DNA from: Pararobbsia silviterrae
GTDB taxonomy: Bacteria > Pseudomonadota > Gammaproteobacteria > Burkholderiales > Burkholderiaceae
Assembly: GCF_003628125.1 (NCBI RefSeq)
Contig: NZ_RBZU01000017.1
Span: 1 to 64,000, forward strand
Direction: 5' to 3'
DNA: 64,000 nucleotides
Program-made: the position numbers and the translations under genes
The notes under the pieces: generated by a model
Databases searched by the model: none
What the model saw: only the letters and a program-made list of their open reading frames with translations
Told to the model about the DNA's origin: nothing
Shown here: positions 8,739-17,962 of the stretch, piece by piece
Position numbering within the stretch: position 1 is the stretch's first letter
Layout: each line of letters begins with the position of its first letter

Positions 8739-10034
8739 TCAGACCTGTCCGGGCACCGCCTGATGCCCGGTGCCGATGCGATCGGCCACGCGCGCAAGCG
8801 CGGCGTCGACGCGTTCGACGAAGGCCGCTTCGGTGAACTGCCGGCGCGCGGTCTCGCGGCCGGCCTCGGCCAGTTCGGCCGCATAAGCGGGATCGCGCCG
8901 CAGCGCGCCGAGTGCGCTCGCGAGCGCGCGCGCGTCTCCGGGCTCGGTCAGCAGTCCGGTTTTGCCATGCTCGACGATCTCCATGACGCCGCCCGCCCGC
9001 GCGGCGACGACAGGCTTGCCCGCGAGCATGCCCTCGACGACGACGCGTCCGAACGGCTCGGGCGCCGTCGAGGTATGCACGACGACATCCATCGCGGCCA
9101 TCCAGGCCGCGACATCATGCTGAAACCCCGCGAAGTGAATCCGCGGTTCGAGCCCGAGACGCGCCACCTGCTCGCGCAAGCGCGCCGCATACGCATCCTC
9201 GCCGAACAGCGGCGCGCCGACGAACACGACATGCACTTCGACATGACGCGTCGAACGCGCGGCGGGTGCACCGCGCTCGCGCGCGCCGCCGACGTGACGC
9301 CGTTCAAGCGCATCGTGTTCGTCGACGAGCATCTGCGCCACCGCGTCGATCAGCACATGCTGCCCCTTCCACTGCGCGAGACGGCTGAACAGGCCGATGC
9401 ACCACGCATCGGTCGGCACGCCGAGCGCCGCGCGTATCGCGCGATGCTGGGTATGCAGCGCGGCGTCGAATTGCGACGGATCGATGCCGTTGTAGACCAC
9501 GTCGACGGCGCGATCGCGCCGCCCCGTCAAATCGGCAAGCGCCTGTGCGACCGCCTGCGAGTTCACGAGCGTCGCATCGGCAAAACGCGCGAGCCCGCGC
9601 ACGACGTAACGCTGGAGCGCACCGAAATGCGCGGCGCTCATGATGTCGTGCAGAAACCAGACCACGGGCCTGCGCACGATCGCGCGCGTCAGCGTCCCGA
9701 GCACGAAGGCCTTCTGCGTGTTGACGAACATCACGTCGTAGTCGCGCGCGAGGCGCGCCAGCGCCCTGACCTGTCGATAGACCGGCAATGCCGCACGCAG
9801 CAGCGCCGACAGACCACCCGTCTTGCGCACGCGCGAGACGCCCGCGTCGACGAGCAGATGCACGGTCACGCCCGCGGCCTCGAGCCGCTCGCGAAAAGGT
9901 CCGTCCTGCAGCAGCACGACCGCGCCGTGTTCGCGATGCCGGATCGCAAGCGGCAGCAACGCGAGCTCGGCCCCGCCGAGCTCGCCGCTCTGATCGACGA
10001 ACAGGATCCGCGAACCTCGCGCCGCATCTGTCAT
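8739..10034 (-). CDS. GT4-family glycosyltransferase
   Basis: A 431-residue GT-B fold glycosyltransferase. The N-terminal half begins ILFVDQSGELGGAELALL, a donor/acceptor loop typical of GT4 enzymes. The C-terminal half carries VVYNGID, GLFSRLAQWKGQ and the EPFGRVVVEGMLAGKPVVA segment with the EX7E glutamates that bind the nucleotide sugar. The start at MTDAARGSR (10034) overlaps the previous gene's stop (ATGA). It is the last gene of a leftward run with another GT, a flippase and a beta-propeller protein, so it probably adds a sugar to the EPS repeat unit on the cytoplasmic face. Donor sugar is unknown. Confidence 0.88.
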   Translation of the reverse strand: MTDAARGSRILFVDQSGELGGAELALLPLAIRHREHGAVVLLQDGPFRERLEAAGVTVHLLVDAGVSRVRKTGGLSALLRAALPVYRQVRALARLARDYDVMFVNTQKAFVLGTLTRAIVRRPVVWFLHDIMSAAHFGALQRYVVRGLARFADATLVNSQAVAQALADLTGRRDRAVDVVYNGIDPSQFDAALHTQHRAIRAALGVPTDAWCIGLFSRLAQWKGQHVLIDAVAQMLVDEHDALERRHVGGARERGAPAARSTRHVEVHVVFVGAPLFGEDAYAARLREQVARLGLEPRIHFAGFQHDVAAWMAAMDVVVHTSTAPEPFGRVVVEGMLAGKPVVAARAGGVMEIVEHGKTGLLTEPGDARALASALGALRRDPAYAAELAEAGRETARRQFTEAAFVERVDAALARVADRIGTGHQAVPGQV

Positions 10035-11143
10035 AGCTGCTCCCGGTGCCGCTTCGGTTCGAAGCGCGCGTCGTTCGCATGCGCGGCGCGCGCCGCGAGC
10101 GACTCGCGATAGATCTCCAGATACGCGGCATGCATGCGCGCCACGCTGAGCCGTTCGAGGCCCTGTCGCGCACGTTGCGCCCACGCCTCGCGCAATGCGG
10201 GATCGTCGAACAGCGTCGTCACGACATGCGCCATCGCGGTGGCGTCGCCGGGCTGCACGAGCCAGCCCGCGTTCGCCTCGTCAAGCGCGGCCATCGCGCC
10301 CGGCGCGCGCGCGGCGACGATCGCGCAGCCGGCCTCGCGCGCCTCGTTGAGTACGACGGACCACGTGTCCGATACCGCGCCCGACACGAACACATCGGCC
10401 GACGCGAGATAGCTGCGCGGATCGCGCACGAATCCTTCGAGATGCACGCGGCCCGCGAACGCGGGTGCCGACACGGCCTCGATCATGCGCATGCGATCGG
10501 CGCCGTCGCCGACGAGATACCAATGCGCATCGGGGACCTTGTCGAGCACTTTCTCGAAGGCGTGGAGCACGTCGAACACGCCCTTGCGCTCGACGACCTT
10601 CGCGACGCTCACGATGTTCGGATGCTGGAGCGCGGCCGGTTCGGGCGCGCCCTCGTAGCGCAGACTGCCGACCGTGCCGGTCGGAATCACGCGCACGCGT
10701 TCCGCGGGGATGCCGCGCGCGATCAGCGGCTGCGCGACGGTGAGCGTCGGCGCGACGAGCAGGTCGCCGTCGCCCATCGCGCGCGACGACTTCTGATACT
10801 CGCCGTGCACCGTGACGATCAAGACATACTCGCCGCGCACGGCGGCGAGACGCGCGAGCACCGCGCCCGTCAGCATATGCGCGTGAACGACCTGCGGCCG
10901 CTCGCGCGACACGACGAGCCGGAATCGAGAGAGCATCGCGGGCAGCGCGAAGACGTTCTTGCGCTGCACGAGCCGTACGTGCGAGACGCGATGCGCGGCG
11001 AGCAGCGCCTCATAGTGTCCGCCGCTCGACGCGACGGTCACGTGATGGCCGTCGTCGGCCTGCGCGCAGGCGAGATCGATCATCGCGTTGACGGCGCCCG
11101 AACCGAGCGTGTCCGTATGATTCGCGAGATGCAGGATCCTCAT
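10031..11143 (-). CDS. GT4-family glycosyltransferase
   Basis: A 370-residue GT-B glycosyltransferase. It starts MRILHLANHTDTLGSGAVNA, has HAHMLTGAVLARLAA in the N-terminal domain, then VIPTGTVG, VAKVVERKGVFDVLHAF and SVVLNEAREAGCAIVA, where the usual EX7E motif is degenerate: only the glutamate in LNEARE is evident. It overlaps genes on both sides by 4 bp (ATGA), so the three are one translational unit. Role inferred: assembly of the exopolysaccharide repeat unit. The start is at 11143; the reading frame continues far upstream but that part belongs to the flippase gene in another frame. Confidence 0.87.
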   Translation of the reverse strand: MRILHLANHTDTLGSGAVNAMIDLACAQADDGHHVTVASSGGHYEALLAAHRVSHVRLVQRKNVFALPAMLSRFRLVVSRERPQVVHAHMLTGAVLARLAAVRGEYVLIVTVHGEYQKSSRAMGDGDLLVAPTLTVAQPLIARGIPAERVRVIPTGTVGSLRYEGAPEPAALQHPNIVSVAKVVERKGVFDVLHAFEKVLDKVPDAHWYLVGDGADRMRMIEAVSAPAFAGRVHLEGFVRDPRSYLASADVFVSGAVSDTWSVVLNEAREAGCAIVAARAPGAMAALDEANAGWLVQPGDATAMAHVVTTLFDDPALREAWAQRARQGLERLSVARMHAAYLEIYRESLAARAAHANDARFEPKRHREQL

Positions 11144-12627
11144 TTCGCGGTCTCCGGCGCCTTCGCGTGCGGCACGATCCGCGCGAGCATCATGCGCGCG
11201 AGCGTGCGCAAGCCCGGCGACGACATCCACGACCAGGTCGCGCTGCAGAGAAGCACGACGACGCCCGCGCCGAGCGACGTCGCGATGCCGAAGGACTTGG
11301 CCAAGGGACCGGCGAGCGCGAGCGATACGACGAGCAGGCCCAGATGCGCGAGCGCTTCGAAGACGGTCTGTCTCGCGCGAATGCGCGCGAGCCACGACAG
11401 CACGATGTTCTCGATCGCGGCGCGCGCGACGATCACCCACGCCGCGCCGAGAATTCCGAACGCGTGGATACCGATCCAGAGCGCGATTGCGACCGCCGGC
11501 AGCGTAATGAGCGAGACGCGCGTCGACGCGATCGGATGCCCCTGAGCCTGCAGCAGGATGCGCGCAAGCGCCGACTGACCGAAAAACCAGACCGCGATGA
11601 TCAGGATGCGTCCGACGGGCAGCGACTCGACCGCGACGGCATGCCCGACCCAGAGGTGCAGAAACGGCCCGAGCGCGAAGATGCCGACCACGCAAGGCGG
11701 CGTCAGTACGGCGTTCATGAACGACAGGCCGTCGCGCGCGACACGATCGGCGCCCTCGCGTTCCAGCGCCGACAGGCGCGGAAACAGCGTCCGATGCAAG
11801 GCCATCTGCAGCATCTGCAGTTTCGTCACGAGGTTCTGCGGGACCGCGTAATACGTGACGAAGCGCGCGCCCATGATGAAGCCGATGAGGGTCCGGTCCA
11901 TCGTATCGGCAAACCCGCTCGTCGCATTGCCGAGCACGACCCAGCCGCCATAGCCGAAAAGCTCGCGCACGAGTTTGCGGTCGGGCGGCAGCACGCGGCG
12001 CACGTCGAGGATGCGCAGCACGGCCGCGCCGAGCATCGCGCCCGCGATCAGGCGCGCGGCGATCGCCGCGGCGATCACGACGGGCAGCGTCGCGCCGAAC
12101 ACAAACGCGGCGCCGATCGGCAGCAACTGAAAGATGAACGTGCCGATCGTCTGATTCGTATTGAACACGCCGAACCGTTCGGCGCCGTTGATCGCGCCCG
12201 CGAACACCCACGAGACATTGCTGATCGGCACCGCGAGCGCGAGCCACGGCACGGTCGCGATCATCTCGTGCTGCAGCGGCGTCGTCGCATAGCCGAGCCG
12301 TACATAGATCCATCCGCTGAGCAGCACGACGACCGAGCCGCAGAGTCCCGTCACGAGATTGAGCCAGAACGCGCTCCAGAATAATCGCGCGCGCAACGCC
12401 GTGTCGCCGCTCGCGCAGGCTTTCGAGATCTGGTTCTCGGTCGCGATGCTCATGCCGAAGTCGAGCACGCCGAAATAGCCGATCAGCGTCCAGATCAGCG
12501 CGACAAAGCCGTATCGCTCGACGCCGAGCAGGTGGATATACGTCGGGATGGTCGCCAGCGAGATGAATGTCGGGAGCACGAGGCCCACGAAATTGATCGC
12601 GACGTTCTTCAGAATCGCCCTTTCCAT
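11140..12627 (-). CDS. polysaccharide flippase (Wzx-like, MOP superfamily)
   Basis: A 495-residue integral membrane protein with about twelve to fourteen hydrophobic helices, starting MERAILKNVAINFVGL behind a GAGG ribosome site. It looks like the polysaccharide biosynthesis transporter group of the MOP superfamily, which flips lipid-linked repeat units across the inner membrane. It overlaps the next glycosyltransferase gene by 4 bp. Together with the Wzy-like polymerase, Wza and Wzc encoded further on, it completes a Wzx/Wzy-dependent export route. An in-frame extension upstream to 12813 has no homology and is rejected. Confidence 0.85.
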   Translation of the reverse strand: MERAILKNVAINFVGLVLPTFISLATIPTYIHLLGVERYGFVALIWTLIGYFGVLDFGMSIATENQISKACASGDTALRARLFWSAFWLNLVTGLCGSVVVLLSGWIYVRLGYATTPLQHEMIATVPWLALAVPISNVSWVFAGAINGAERFGVFNTNQTIGTFIFQLLPIGAAFVFGATLPVVIAAAIAARLIAGAMLGAAVLRILDVRRVLPPDRKLVRELFGYGGWVVLGNATSGFADTMDRTLIGFIMGARFVTYYAVPQNLVTKLQMLQMALHRTLFPRLSALEREGADRVARDGLSFMNAVLTPPCVVGIFALGPFLHLWVGHAVAVESLPVGRILIIAVWFFGQSALARILLQAQGHPIASTRVSLITLPAVAIALWIGIHAFGILGAAWVIVARAAIENIVLSWLARIRARQTVFEALAHLGLLVVSLALAGPLAKSFGIATSLGAGVVVLLCSATWSWMSSPGLRTLARMMLARIVPHAKAPETAK

Positions 12628-12727
12628 GCCCTCGCCCGTTTTCCCTGTTCGGCGCTTTCGGCACCGGTCGGTTCCGGTGCATCCCCGCCTGCGCGTTGCG
12701 CTGCCCCGACGATCTCCACGCGCTGCA

Positions 12728-15070
12728 CTACGACGCGTGCGGACCGGGGGTCCATCGATACATGATGACCTTGCCCATGTTGTCTTCTTCGACGAACACG
12801 AGGTACTCGCCATTCGCGCGCCGGTATGCGGTCACCGGCATCGGCACGTCGATCATGCCGCTCAGTGCGCCGACTTCGGGGCCCGGCTTCAGTTCGCCCA
12901 CGGGCGAGCCTGTGTTCGCATCGTAGACCCGGACCGCCCCGCCGACGCGTTCGACAGCGAACACATAATCGCCTTCTTGCGCGATTCCCTCGATCGACGA
13001 CGTATTCGGCACCCAGTTTTCGACGGGGATCGTGTACCGAAGCACCGGATGCGTGCTCCAGTGGTCGTAACGCGCGATGAGTTTCCCCGCGCCGTTCCAG
13101 TCATGTTCGTCCCACGGATACGCGGCGCTCGCGCCCGAGAGATACATCGTGTCCGACTCCGGCACATAGACGATGCGCGCAATGCGCGTGAACGGCGCCG
13201 GTATCGCATAGCTGTTCATATGCGCGTAGTCGTAGCGCGGATTGCCCACGCGATCGAGCCCTTGCACGCGATACCGCCATGCGCCGCGGTCGCCGAGGCC
13301 CTCCCAGATGTCTCCGCGCGCATCGACGTACCAGCAGCTCACCCACGTCTCCATGCCCGCCTGCGCGATTTCGCCCGCGGCGACCGTGCCGTCGCCATTC
13401 GTATCGCGCCAGATCCATCCGCTATGTTCGGGACGCTCGGGCGGCCACGCGATCGGCCGCGCGCTCACGAGGCCCGACGGAATCGCGATCTCGCCGTCGT
13501 GCGCGGCGTCGAACCGGTAAATCTTCAGGTACTGCGAAAACATGTCCGTATAGAACACGAAGCGCTTGCCGTCGATGCGACGCACCATCGGCATGCCGCG
13601 CTCGCTGCGCAGCACGTGATAAAGCGGATCGCCCGGATACTTGAAACGATCCGCCGTGAAGCCGGCGGCGCGCCATTCGGTACCCGGCGACGTCTTCGAC
13701 AAGTCGAGCTCGACATGCCAGGTCCCCGTGAACACCGAGAGCGTGTTGCCGTCGGCCGAGACGTCGCCGCGATCGACATCGGCGCCGTCGACGAACATCA
13801 GGCCCTGATGACTGAACAATCGCTTGCCGTCGGGTCCGTAACCCTCGAGCACCGCGCCGTCGCCGACGCCGCCGTTGTCGAAGCCGATCGCGCGCGGCCC
13901 GCGCCCGTTCATCGCGACATAGACGTTCCCGCGCACATCGGCCGCGACGCTCGTGAGGCCGTTGAATCGCTGCGGACCCGGCAGGCCCTGCGTCCCGCCG
14001 AGGATGCCGCGCGCCTCGCCGAGCTCGCCGTCCGCCTGCCAGCCGCCCGCGCCTTTCGCATAGATGAGCACCTGCTGGCGCGGCCCGTCATCGGCGACGA
14101 GCAAGCGGCCCTTCGCGTCGAATGCGATCGAGACGGGGACGGCATCGTCGGGAAGCGGCACGGCATCGCGAAGCACGGTCCCCGTGACCGAAAAGTGTTC
14201 GAGTCGCGGACGCTGCGCGGCACGCGCGCCTGTTTGCGCATCCGTTCGCGTCTGCACGCTTGAGCCCGAACCCGGAGCCCCGGCGGTGGTCGGCGCCGAC
14301 ACGTGCGGCACATCGACGATCGCCCAGAGCGTGCCGTCGGGCGCGAGTGCGAGCGCGCCCGGCCGATTGGCGTCCCAGCTCGGTCCGGCCTGCATCGTCT
14401 CGGCGTCGAACGTGCGAATCTGATTCGTGTACATGTCGGCGACGTAGAGCGTCTCGTCGCTCGCCGCGAGCCCGCGCACGACCGCATCGCCGCCGCCCGA
14501 GACTTCGTTGACGATCAGAAAACTGCGCGCCACCGCGGTCCCCACGTTCCCGCGTCCGCCCGGAAACGGCGCGCCTTCGGCGATATTGCCGATCTTGCGA
14601 CGCGACACGCCGACCCAATACCGCCCCTTGTCGGGATAGTCGCCGCGGCCGACGAGGCCGCCGCCTTCGTTGTCGATCGACGCGCCCGCGTAGATATAGC
14701 GGCGGTTGACCGCGATCGCGTCCCCGCCCGAGTTGCCCCACCCATGCGTCGCCATGCCGTACGTGACATGCGCGTCGCGCCAGGCGCCGAGTTCGCCGCC
14801 GGCTTCGTCCCAGGGCGTATTCGTGAGCACGGTGCCGTCCGGCGTCGCGGCGATGGCCTCGATCGCGTTCTGCACCCATTGGTGCTGTCCATGCGCGTCG
14901 ACCGCGCCGCCGTACGTATTGCCGATCCACGAGGTTCGGTACGTCAACGTGCTGGCCCCATCGGCGCTCATCACGCCGAACGCCGCGGCGGCCACGAGCA
15001 TCGTGCGCACGCGTGGCCAGGCACATCGCCATCGGGCGTGTACAGCGAGCAAGTTCCAGCTCATCGGCAT
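12728..15070 (-). CDS. exported beta-propeller (NHL-like) protein with an EF-hand-like loop
   Basis: A 780-residue protein with an N-terminal export signal (hydrophobic TMLVAAAAFGVMSADGAS). The rest is rich in repeated blades, each with a pattern like LYVADM, GRLLVADDG or GNVYVAMNG, suggesting a six- or seven-bladed propeller of NHL/SMP-30 type. Near residue 570 a calcium-binding-like loop DTNGDGTVAAGE occurs. It is the first gene of the leftward Wzx/GT run inside the EPS locus, so it is probably a periplasmic or secreted factor acting on the polysaccharide, perhaps as a binding protein or lyase. No catalytic residue set was recognised, and the exact start (15070 or 15064) is uncertain. Confidence 0.7.
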   Translation of the reverse strand: MPMSWNLLAVHARWRCAWPRVRTMLVAAAAFGVMSADGASTLTYRTSWIGNTYGGAVDAHGQHQWVQNAIEAIAATPDGTVLTNTPWDEAGGELGAWRDAHVTYGMATHGWGNSGGDAIAVNRRYIYAGASIDNEGGGLVGRGDYPDKGRYWVGVSRRKIGNIAEGAPFPGGRGNVGTAVARSFLIVNEVSGGGDAVVRGLAASDETLYVADMYTNQIRTFDAETMQAGPSWDANRPGALALAPDGTLWAIVDVPHVSAPTTAGAPGSGSSVQTRTDAQTGARAAQRPRLEHFSVTGTVLRDAVPLPDDAVPVSIAFDAKGRLLVADDGPRQQVLIYAKGAGGWQADGELGEARGILGGTQGLPGPQRFNGLTSVAADVRGNVYVAMNGRGPRAIGFDNGGVGDGAVLEGYGPDGKRLFSHQGLMFVDGADVDRGDVSADGNTLSVFTGTWHVELDLSKTSPGTEWRAAGFTADRFKYPGDPLYHVLRSERGMPMVRRIDGKRFVFYTDMFSQYLKIYRFDAAHDGEIAIPSGLVSARPIAWPPERPEHSGWIWRDTNGDGTVAAGEIAQAGMETWVSCWYVDARGDIWEGLGDRGAWRYRVQGLDRVGNPRYDYAHMNSYAIPAPFTRIARIVYVPESDTMYLSGASAAYPWDEHDWNGAGKLIARYDHWSTHPVLRYTIPVENWVPNTSSIEGIAQEGDYVFAVERVGGAVRVYDANTGSPVGELKPGPEVGALSGMIDVPMPVTAYRRANGEYLVFVEEDNMGKVIMYRWTPGPHAS

Positions 15071-15358
15071 GATCGTTCTGACTACGGATGACCCATTATT
15101 CAAAATCCCTCGCACACAATCTGTGCGGCTGCGTACCGACGTCGGGCGGCGCGGCGACTAGCATCGGTTCAGCGTCAGGACATTCATCCACAAGCCCGCG
15201 GGCTCACGCGCGCACCGTCACACGACGGACGACCGAAACGCGATCGACATGCTGCGACTCGGACGACGCGTATCTGTACCTGCTCGAAATACAAAGCTTG
15301 AGGATGCCTGGCATCGGTCCGCGCAGCCGCGCGTCGCCGCACGCTCGGGGAGTCGACC
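15071..15358. promoter_or_regulatory. divergent promoter region inside the EPS locus
   Basis: This 288-bp spacer separates the leftward beta-propeller gene from the rightward glycosyltransferase gene and must contain both promoters. It has an AT-richer patch (about 15085-15120) and a small 6-bp hairpin (CGCACA/TGTGCG near 15113-15129), but no hexamer pair close to consensus was found. Confidence 0.4.
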
Positions 15359-16570
15359 TTGAAAGTTGCAATCGTTCACGACTGGCTGGTCACGTATGCG
15401 GGCGCCGAACGCGTGCTCGAACAGATCGTCGCGTGTTTTCCCGATGCGGACCTGTTCAGCGTCGTCGACTTCCTCGACGACGACCGCGCCTTCATTCTCG
15501 GCAAGCGCGCGAAGACGACGTTCATTCAACGCCTGCCGTTCGCGCGCAAGCACTATCGCAGCTACCTGCCCCTGATGCCGCTCGCGATCGAGCAACTCGA
15601 CCTGTCGGCGTACGACCTCGTCATTTCGAGTTCGCACGCCGTGGCCAAAGGCGTCATCACGGGCCCCGATCAGATGCACATCAGCTATGTGCATTCGCCG
15701 ATCCGCTATGCCTGGGATCTCCAGCACCAATATCTGCACGAAGCGCGGCTCGAACGCGGCTTCAAGGCGGGACTGGCGCGCGCGATCCTGCACTACATGC
15801 GGACGTGGGACACGCGCACGAGCAACGGCGTCGATTTCTTCCTCTGCAACTCGCACTTCATCGCGCGGCGCATCGCGAAGATCTATCGCCGGACCGCCAC
15901 GGTCTTGCCGCCGCCCGTCGATACCGACGGCTTCACGCCGTCGGCGAGCAAGGAAGCGTTCTATCTGACCGCATCGCGCATGGTCCCGTACAAGCGCATC
16001 GACCTCATCGTCGAGGCGTTCGCGGCGATGCCCGACAAGAAGCTCGTCGTCATCGGCGACGGTCCCGAGATGGCGCGCATCCGCGCGCTCGAGGCGCCCA
16101 ACGTCGTGCTGCTCGGTTACCAGGCGTTCGACGTGCTGCGCAATCACATGCAGCGCGCGCGTGCGTTCGTGTTCGCCGCCGAAGAGGATTTCGGCATCGC
16201 GCCGCTCGAAGCGCAGGCCTGCGGCACGCCGGTCATCGCGTTCGGCAAGGGTGGCGTGCTCGATACGATCCGCGCGGACGGGCTCTCGCCGACGGGGGTC
16301 TTCTTCGAAGAACAATCGATCGCGTCGCTCGTCGCGGCGGTCCAGCGCTTCGAGCTCGCGCAGGAGAACCCGCTCACGCGCATCGACGCGGCGGCCTGCC
16401 GCGCGCAAGCCGAGCGCTTCGCGCCGCATCTGTTCCGCACCGCGTTCAAGGCGTTCGTCGGCGAGAAGCTCGCGAGCCGCCGCATGCTGCTCGAACGCGC
16501 CGCGCATCCGGAGATGCTCGACGCGCAAGACCTGTTCGACAGCGCGCCGATTCCCGACGCGGTGAGCTAA
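15359..16570 (+). CDS. GT4-family glycosyltransferase (mannosyltransferase-like)
   Basis: A 403-residue GT-B enzyme. It starts with KVAIVHDWLVTYAGAERVLEQI and contains the conserved YVHSPIRYAWD segment, then VLPPPVDTDGF, ASRMVPYKRIDLIVEAF and EEDFGIAPLEAQACGTPVIA with the EX7E glutamates. This pattern is shared with mannosyltransferases of the WbaZ/BceG group, although donor identity is inference. The start codon is a TTG at 15359 after a GGGGAG ribosome site; no ATG or GTG fits the homologous N-terminus. It heads a short rightward operon with an acyltransferase gene, opposite to most of the locus. Confidence 0.88.
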   Translation: MKVAIVHDWLVTYAGAERVLEQIVACFPDADLFSVVDFLDDDRAFILGKRAKTTFIQRLPFARKHYRSYLPLMPLAIEQLDLSAYDLVISSSHAVAKGVITGPDQMHISYVHSPIRYAWDLQHQYLHEARLERGFKAGLARAILHYMRTWDTRTSNGVDFFLCNSHFIARRIAKIYRRTATVLPPPVDTDGFTPSASKEAFYLTASRMVPYKRIDLIVEAFAAMPDKKLVVIGDGPEMARIRALEAPNVVLLGYQAFDVLRNHMQRARAFVFAAEEDFGIAPLEAQACGTPVIAFGKGGVLDTIRADGLSPTGVFFEEQSIASLVAAVQRFELAQENPLTRIDAAACRAQAERFAPHLFRTAFKAFVGEKLASRRMLLERAAHPEMLDAQDLFDSAPIPDAVS

Positions 16571-16620
16571 GACCGATGCATTCGGCGCGCGCTCGCGGCG
16601 ACGTTACCGGGGTCGCGGTC

Positions 16621-17805
16621 ATGGAAACACAGATGTCATCGACACACGTCAAGGGCTTCAACGGACTCCGCGCGTTGGCCGTCATGCTGGTGTTTCTCGA
16701 CCACAAGGCGCGCATTCACGGGTTCAATCTGTCCGACCTCGGCGTCTGGATGTTCTTCGTCCTGAGCGGCTACCTGATCATCGGCGAACTGCATCGGCAG
16801 CGCCGCCGCATCGAGGACGGCGTCACGGGCGCGCGCGCGCAGATGCGCGTGTTCTTCACCAAGCGGGCGCTACGGATCTTCCCCGTCTATTACGCCGTGC
16901 TCTGCGTGCTGTTCGTCCTGCAGCACTTCTACCGGCATGCGGGTCCCGATCTCGGTTTCGCGTATCACTTCACGTACACGTCGAACGTGTGGATCGGTCT
17001 CGTCACGCGACATTGGGTCGGACCGTTCGGCGTGTTCTGGTCGCTCGCGATCGAGCAACAGTTTTATCTCGTCGCCCCGTTCGTCTTCCTGTTGACGCCG
17101 TCGCGTCTGCATCCGCTCGTCTGTGTCGCGGCGATCGTCGGGGGCGGCATCGCGCATGCGTCGATGTACGCGGCACACGTCGACGACATCACGATCTACG
17201 TGCTGTCGCCATGGAATTTCTCGATCCTCGCGATCGGCGGCCTCGGCGCCATGGCGTCGGCGATGCCGCGTTCGCGCCGCGCCGTGCAGCGCGTGTTCGG
17301 CGGACCGCTCACGCTCGCGCTCGGCGTCGCGGGCATCGTGTTCTTCGCGGCAAGCGCGCAATGGCTGGGCTCCGACTATCCGGGCCCGAACGCCGGATTC
17401 GATCTCGCGCTGACGGGCTCGGTCGCGGCCGTCGTGCTGTGGGTCGTTCACAATCAGGCCAGCCGTGTCGTCGCGATACTCGATCTGCCGCCGCTCGCGT
17501 ACTTCGGCACCATCAGCTACGGCTTCTATCTGATGCACAACTTCATTCCGAACCCGCTCGGCCCCGCACTCGCGATGTACGCAGGCGTGCACGTCGAGCC
17601 GGCCCTCATCGAAACGTTCGGCGTGGCGCTCGATTTCGCGCTGTCGGCGACGGCGGCCGCGCTCTCGTGGCGCTTTCTCGAAGCGCCGGTCATGAGCCTG
17701 CGCCGGCGTCTGACGACGACGGGCGCGACCACCGCGACGCGACGAACCGACGCCGCGAGCGCGCCTGCTCAGCGAACAGCCGGCGCCGCGCGTAACGCGG
17801 GCTAA
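16621..17805 (+). CDS. acyltransferase-3 family membrane protein (OafA-like)
   Basis: A 394-residue protein with about ten membrane helices. It has the acyltransferase-3 hallmarks FNGLRALAVMLVFLDH (His near the end of helix 1), GVWMFFVLSGYLI, the RIFPVYY segment and a late SYGFYLMHNF. These enzymes move acetyl or other acyl groups onto sugars at the membrane, so it probably decorates the exopolysaccharide. It follows the TTG-started glycosyltransferase with a 50-bp gap. Starts at 16621 and 16633 are both plausible, and a further ATG lies at 16576. The C-terminal 30 residues are Ala/Thr-rich. Confidence 0.88.
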   Translation: METQMSSTHVKGFNGLRALAVMLVFLDHKARIHGFNLSDLGVWMFFVLSGYLIIGELHRQRRRIEDGVTGARAQMRVFFTKRALRIFPVYYAVLCVLFVLQHFYRHAGPDLGFAYHFTYTSNVWIGLVTRHWVGPFGVFWSLAIEQQFYLVAPFVFLLTPSRLHPLVCVAAIVGGGIAHASMYAAHVDDITIYVLSPWNFSILAIGGLGAMASAMPRSRRAVQRVFGGPLTLALGVAGIVFFAASAQWLGSDYPGPNAGFDLALTGSVAAVVLWVVHNQASRVVAILDLPPLAYFGTISYGFYLMHNFIPNPLGPALAMYAGVHVEPALIETFGVALDFALSATAAALSWRFLEAPVMSLRRRLTTTGATTATRRTDAASAPAQRTAGAARNAG

Positions 17806-17962
17806 ATGCTGGATCCTTTTTGATCCGCGCCGAGCCCGATTCGCGAAGGTCTCCACGAATGCGCGCACCGGCGTGCTGTCTGTCGCACACCCACGGCATG
17901 AACGACGGAAGCGAGGCATGCGGCCCCTCCCGCGTCGCTCATACACTCACGCGCTCATGCAT

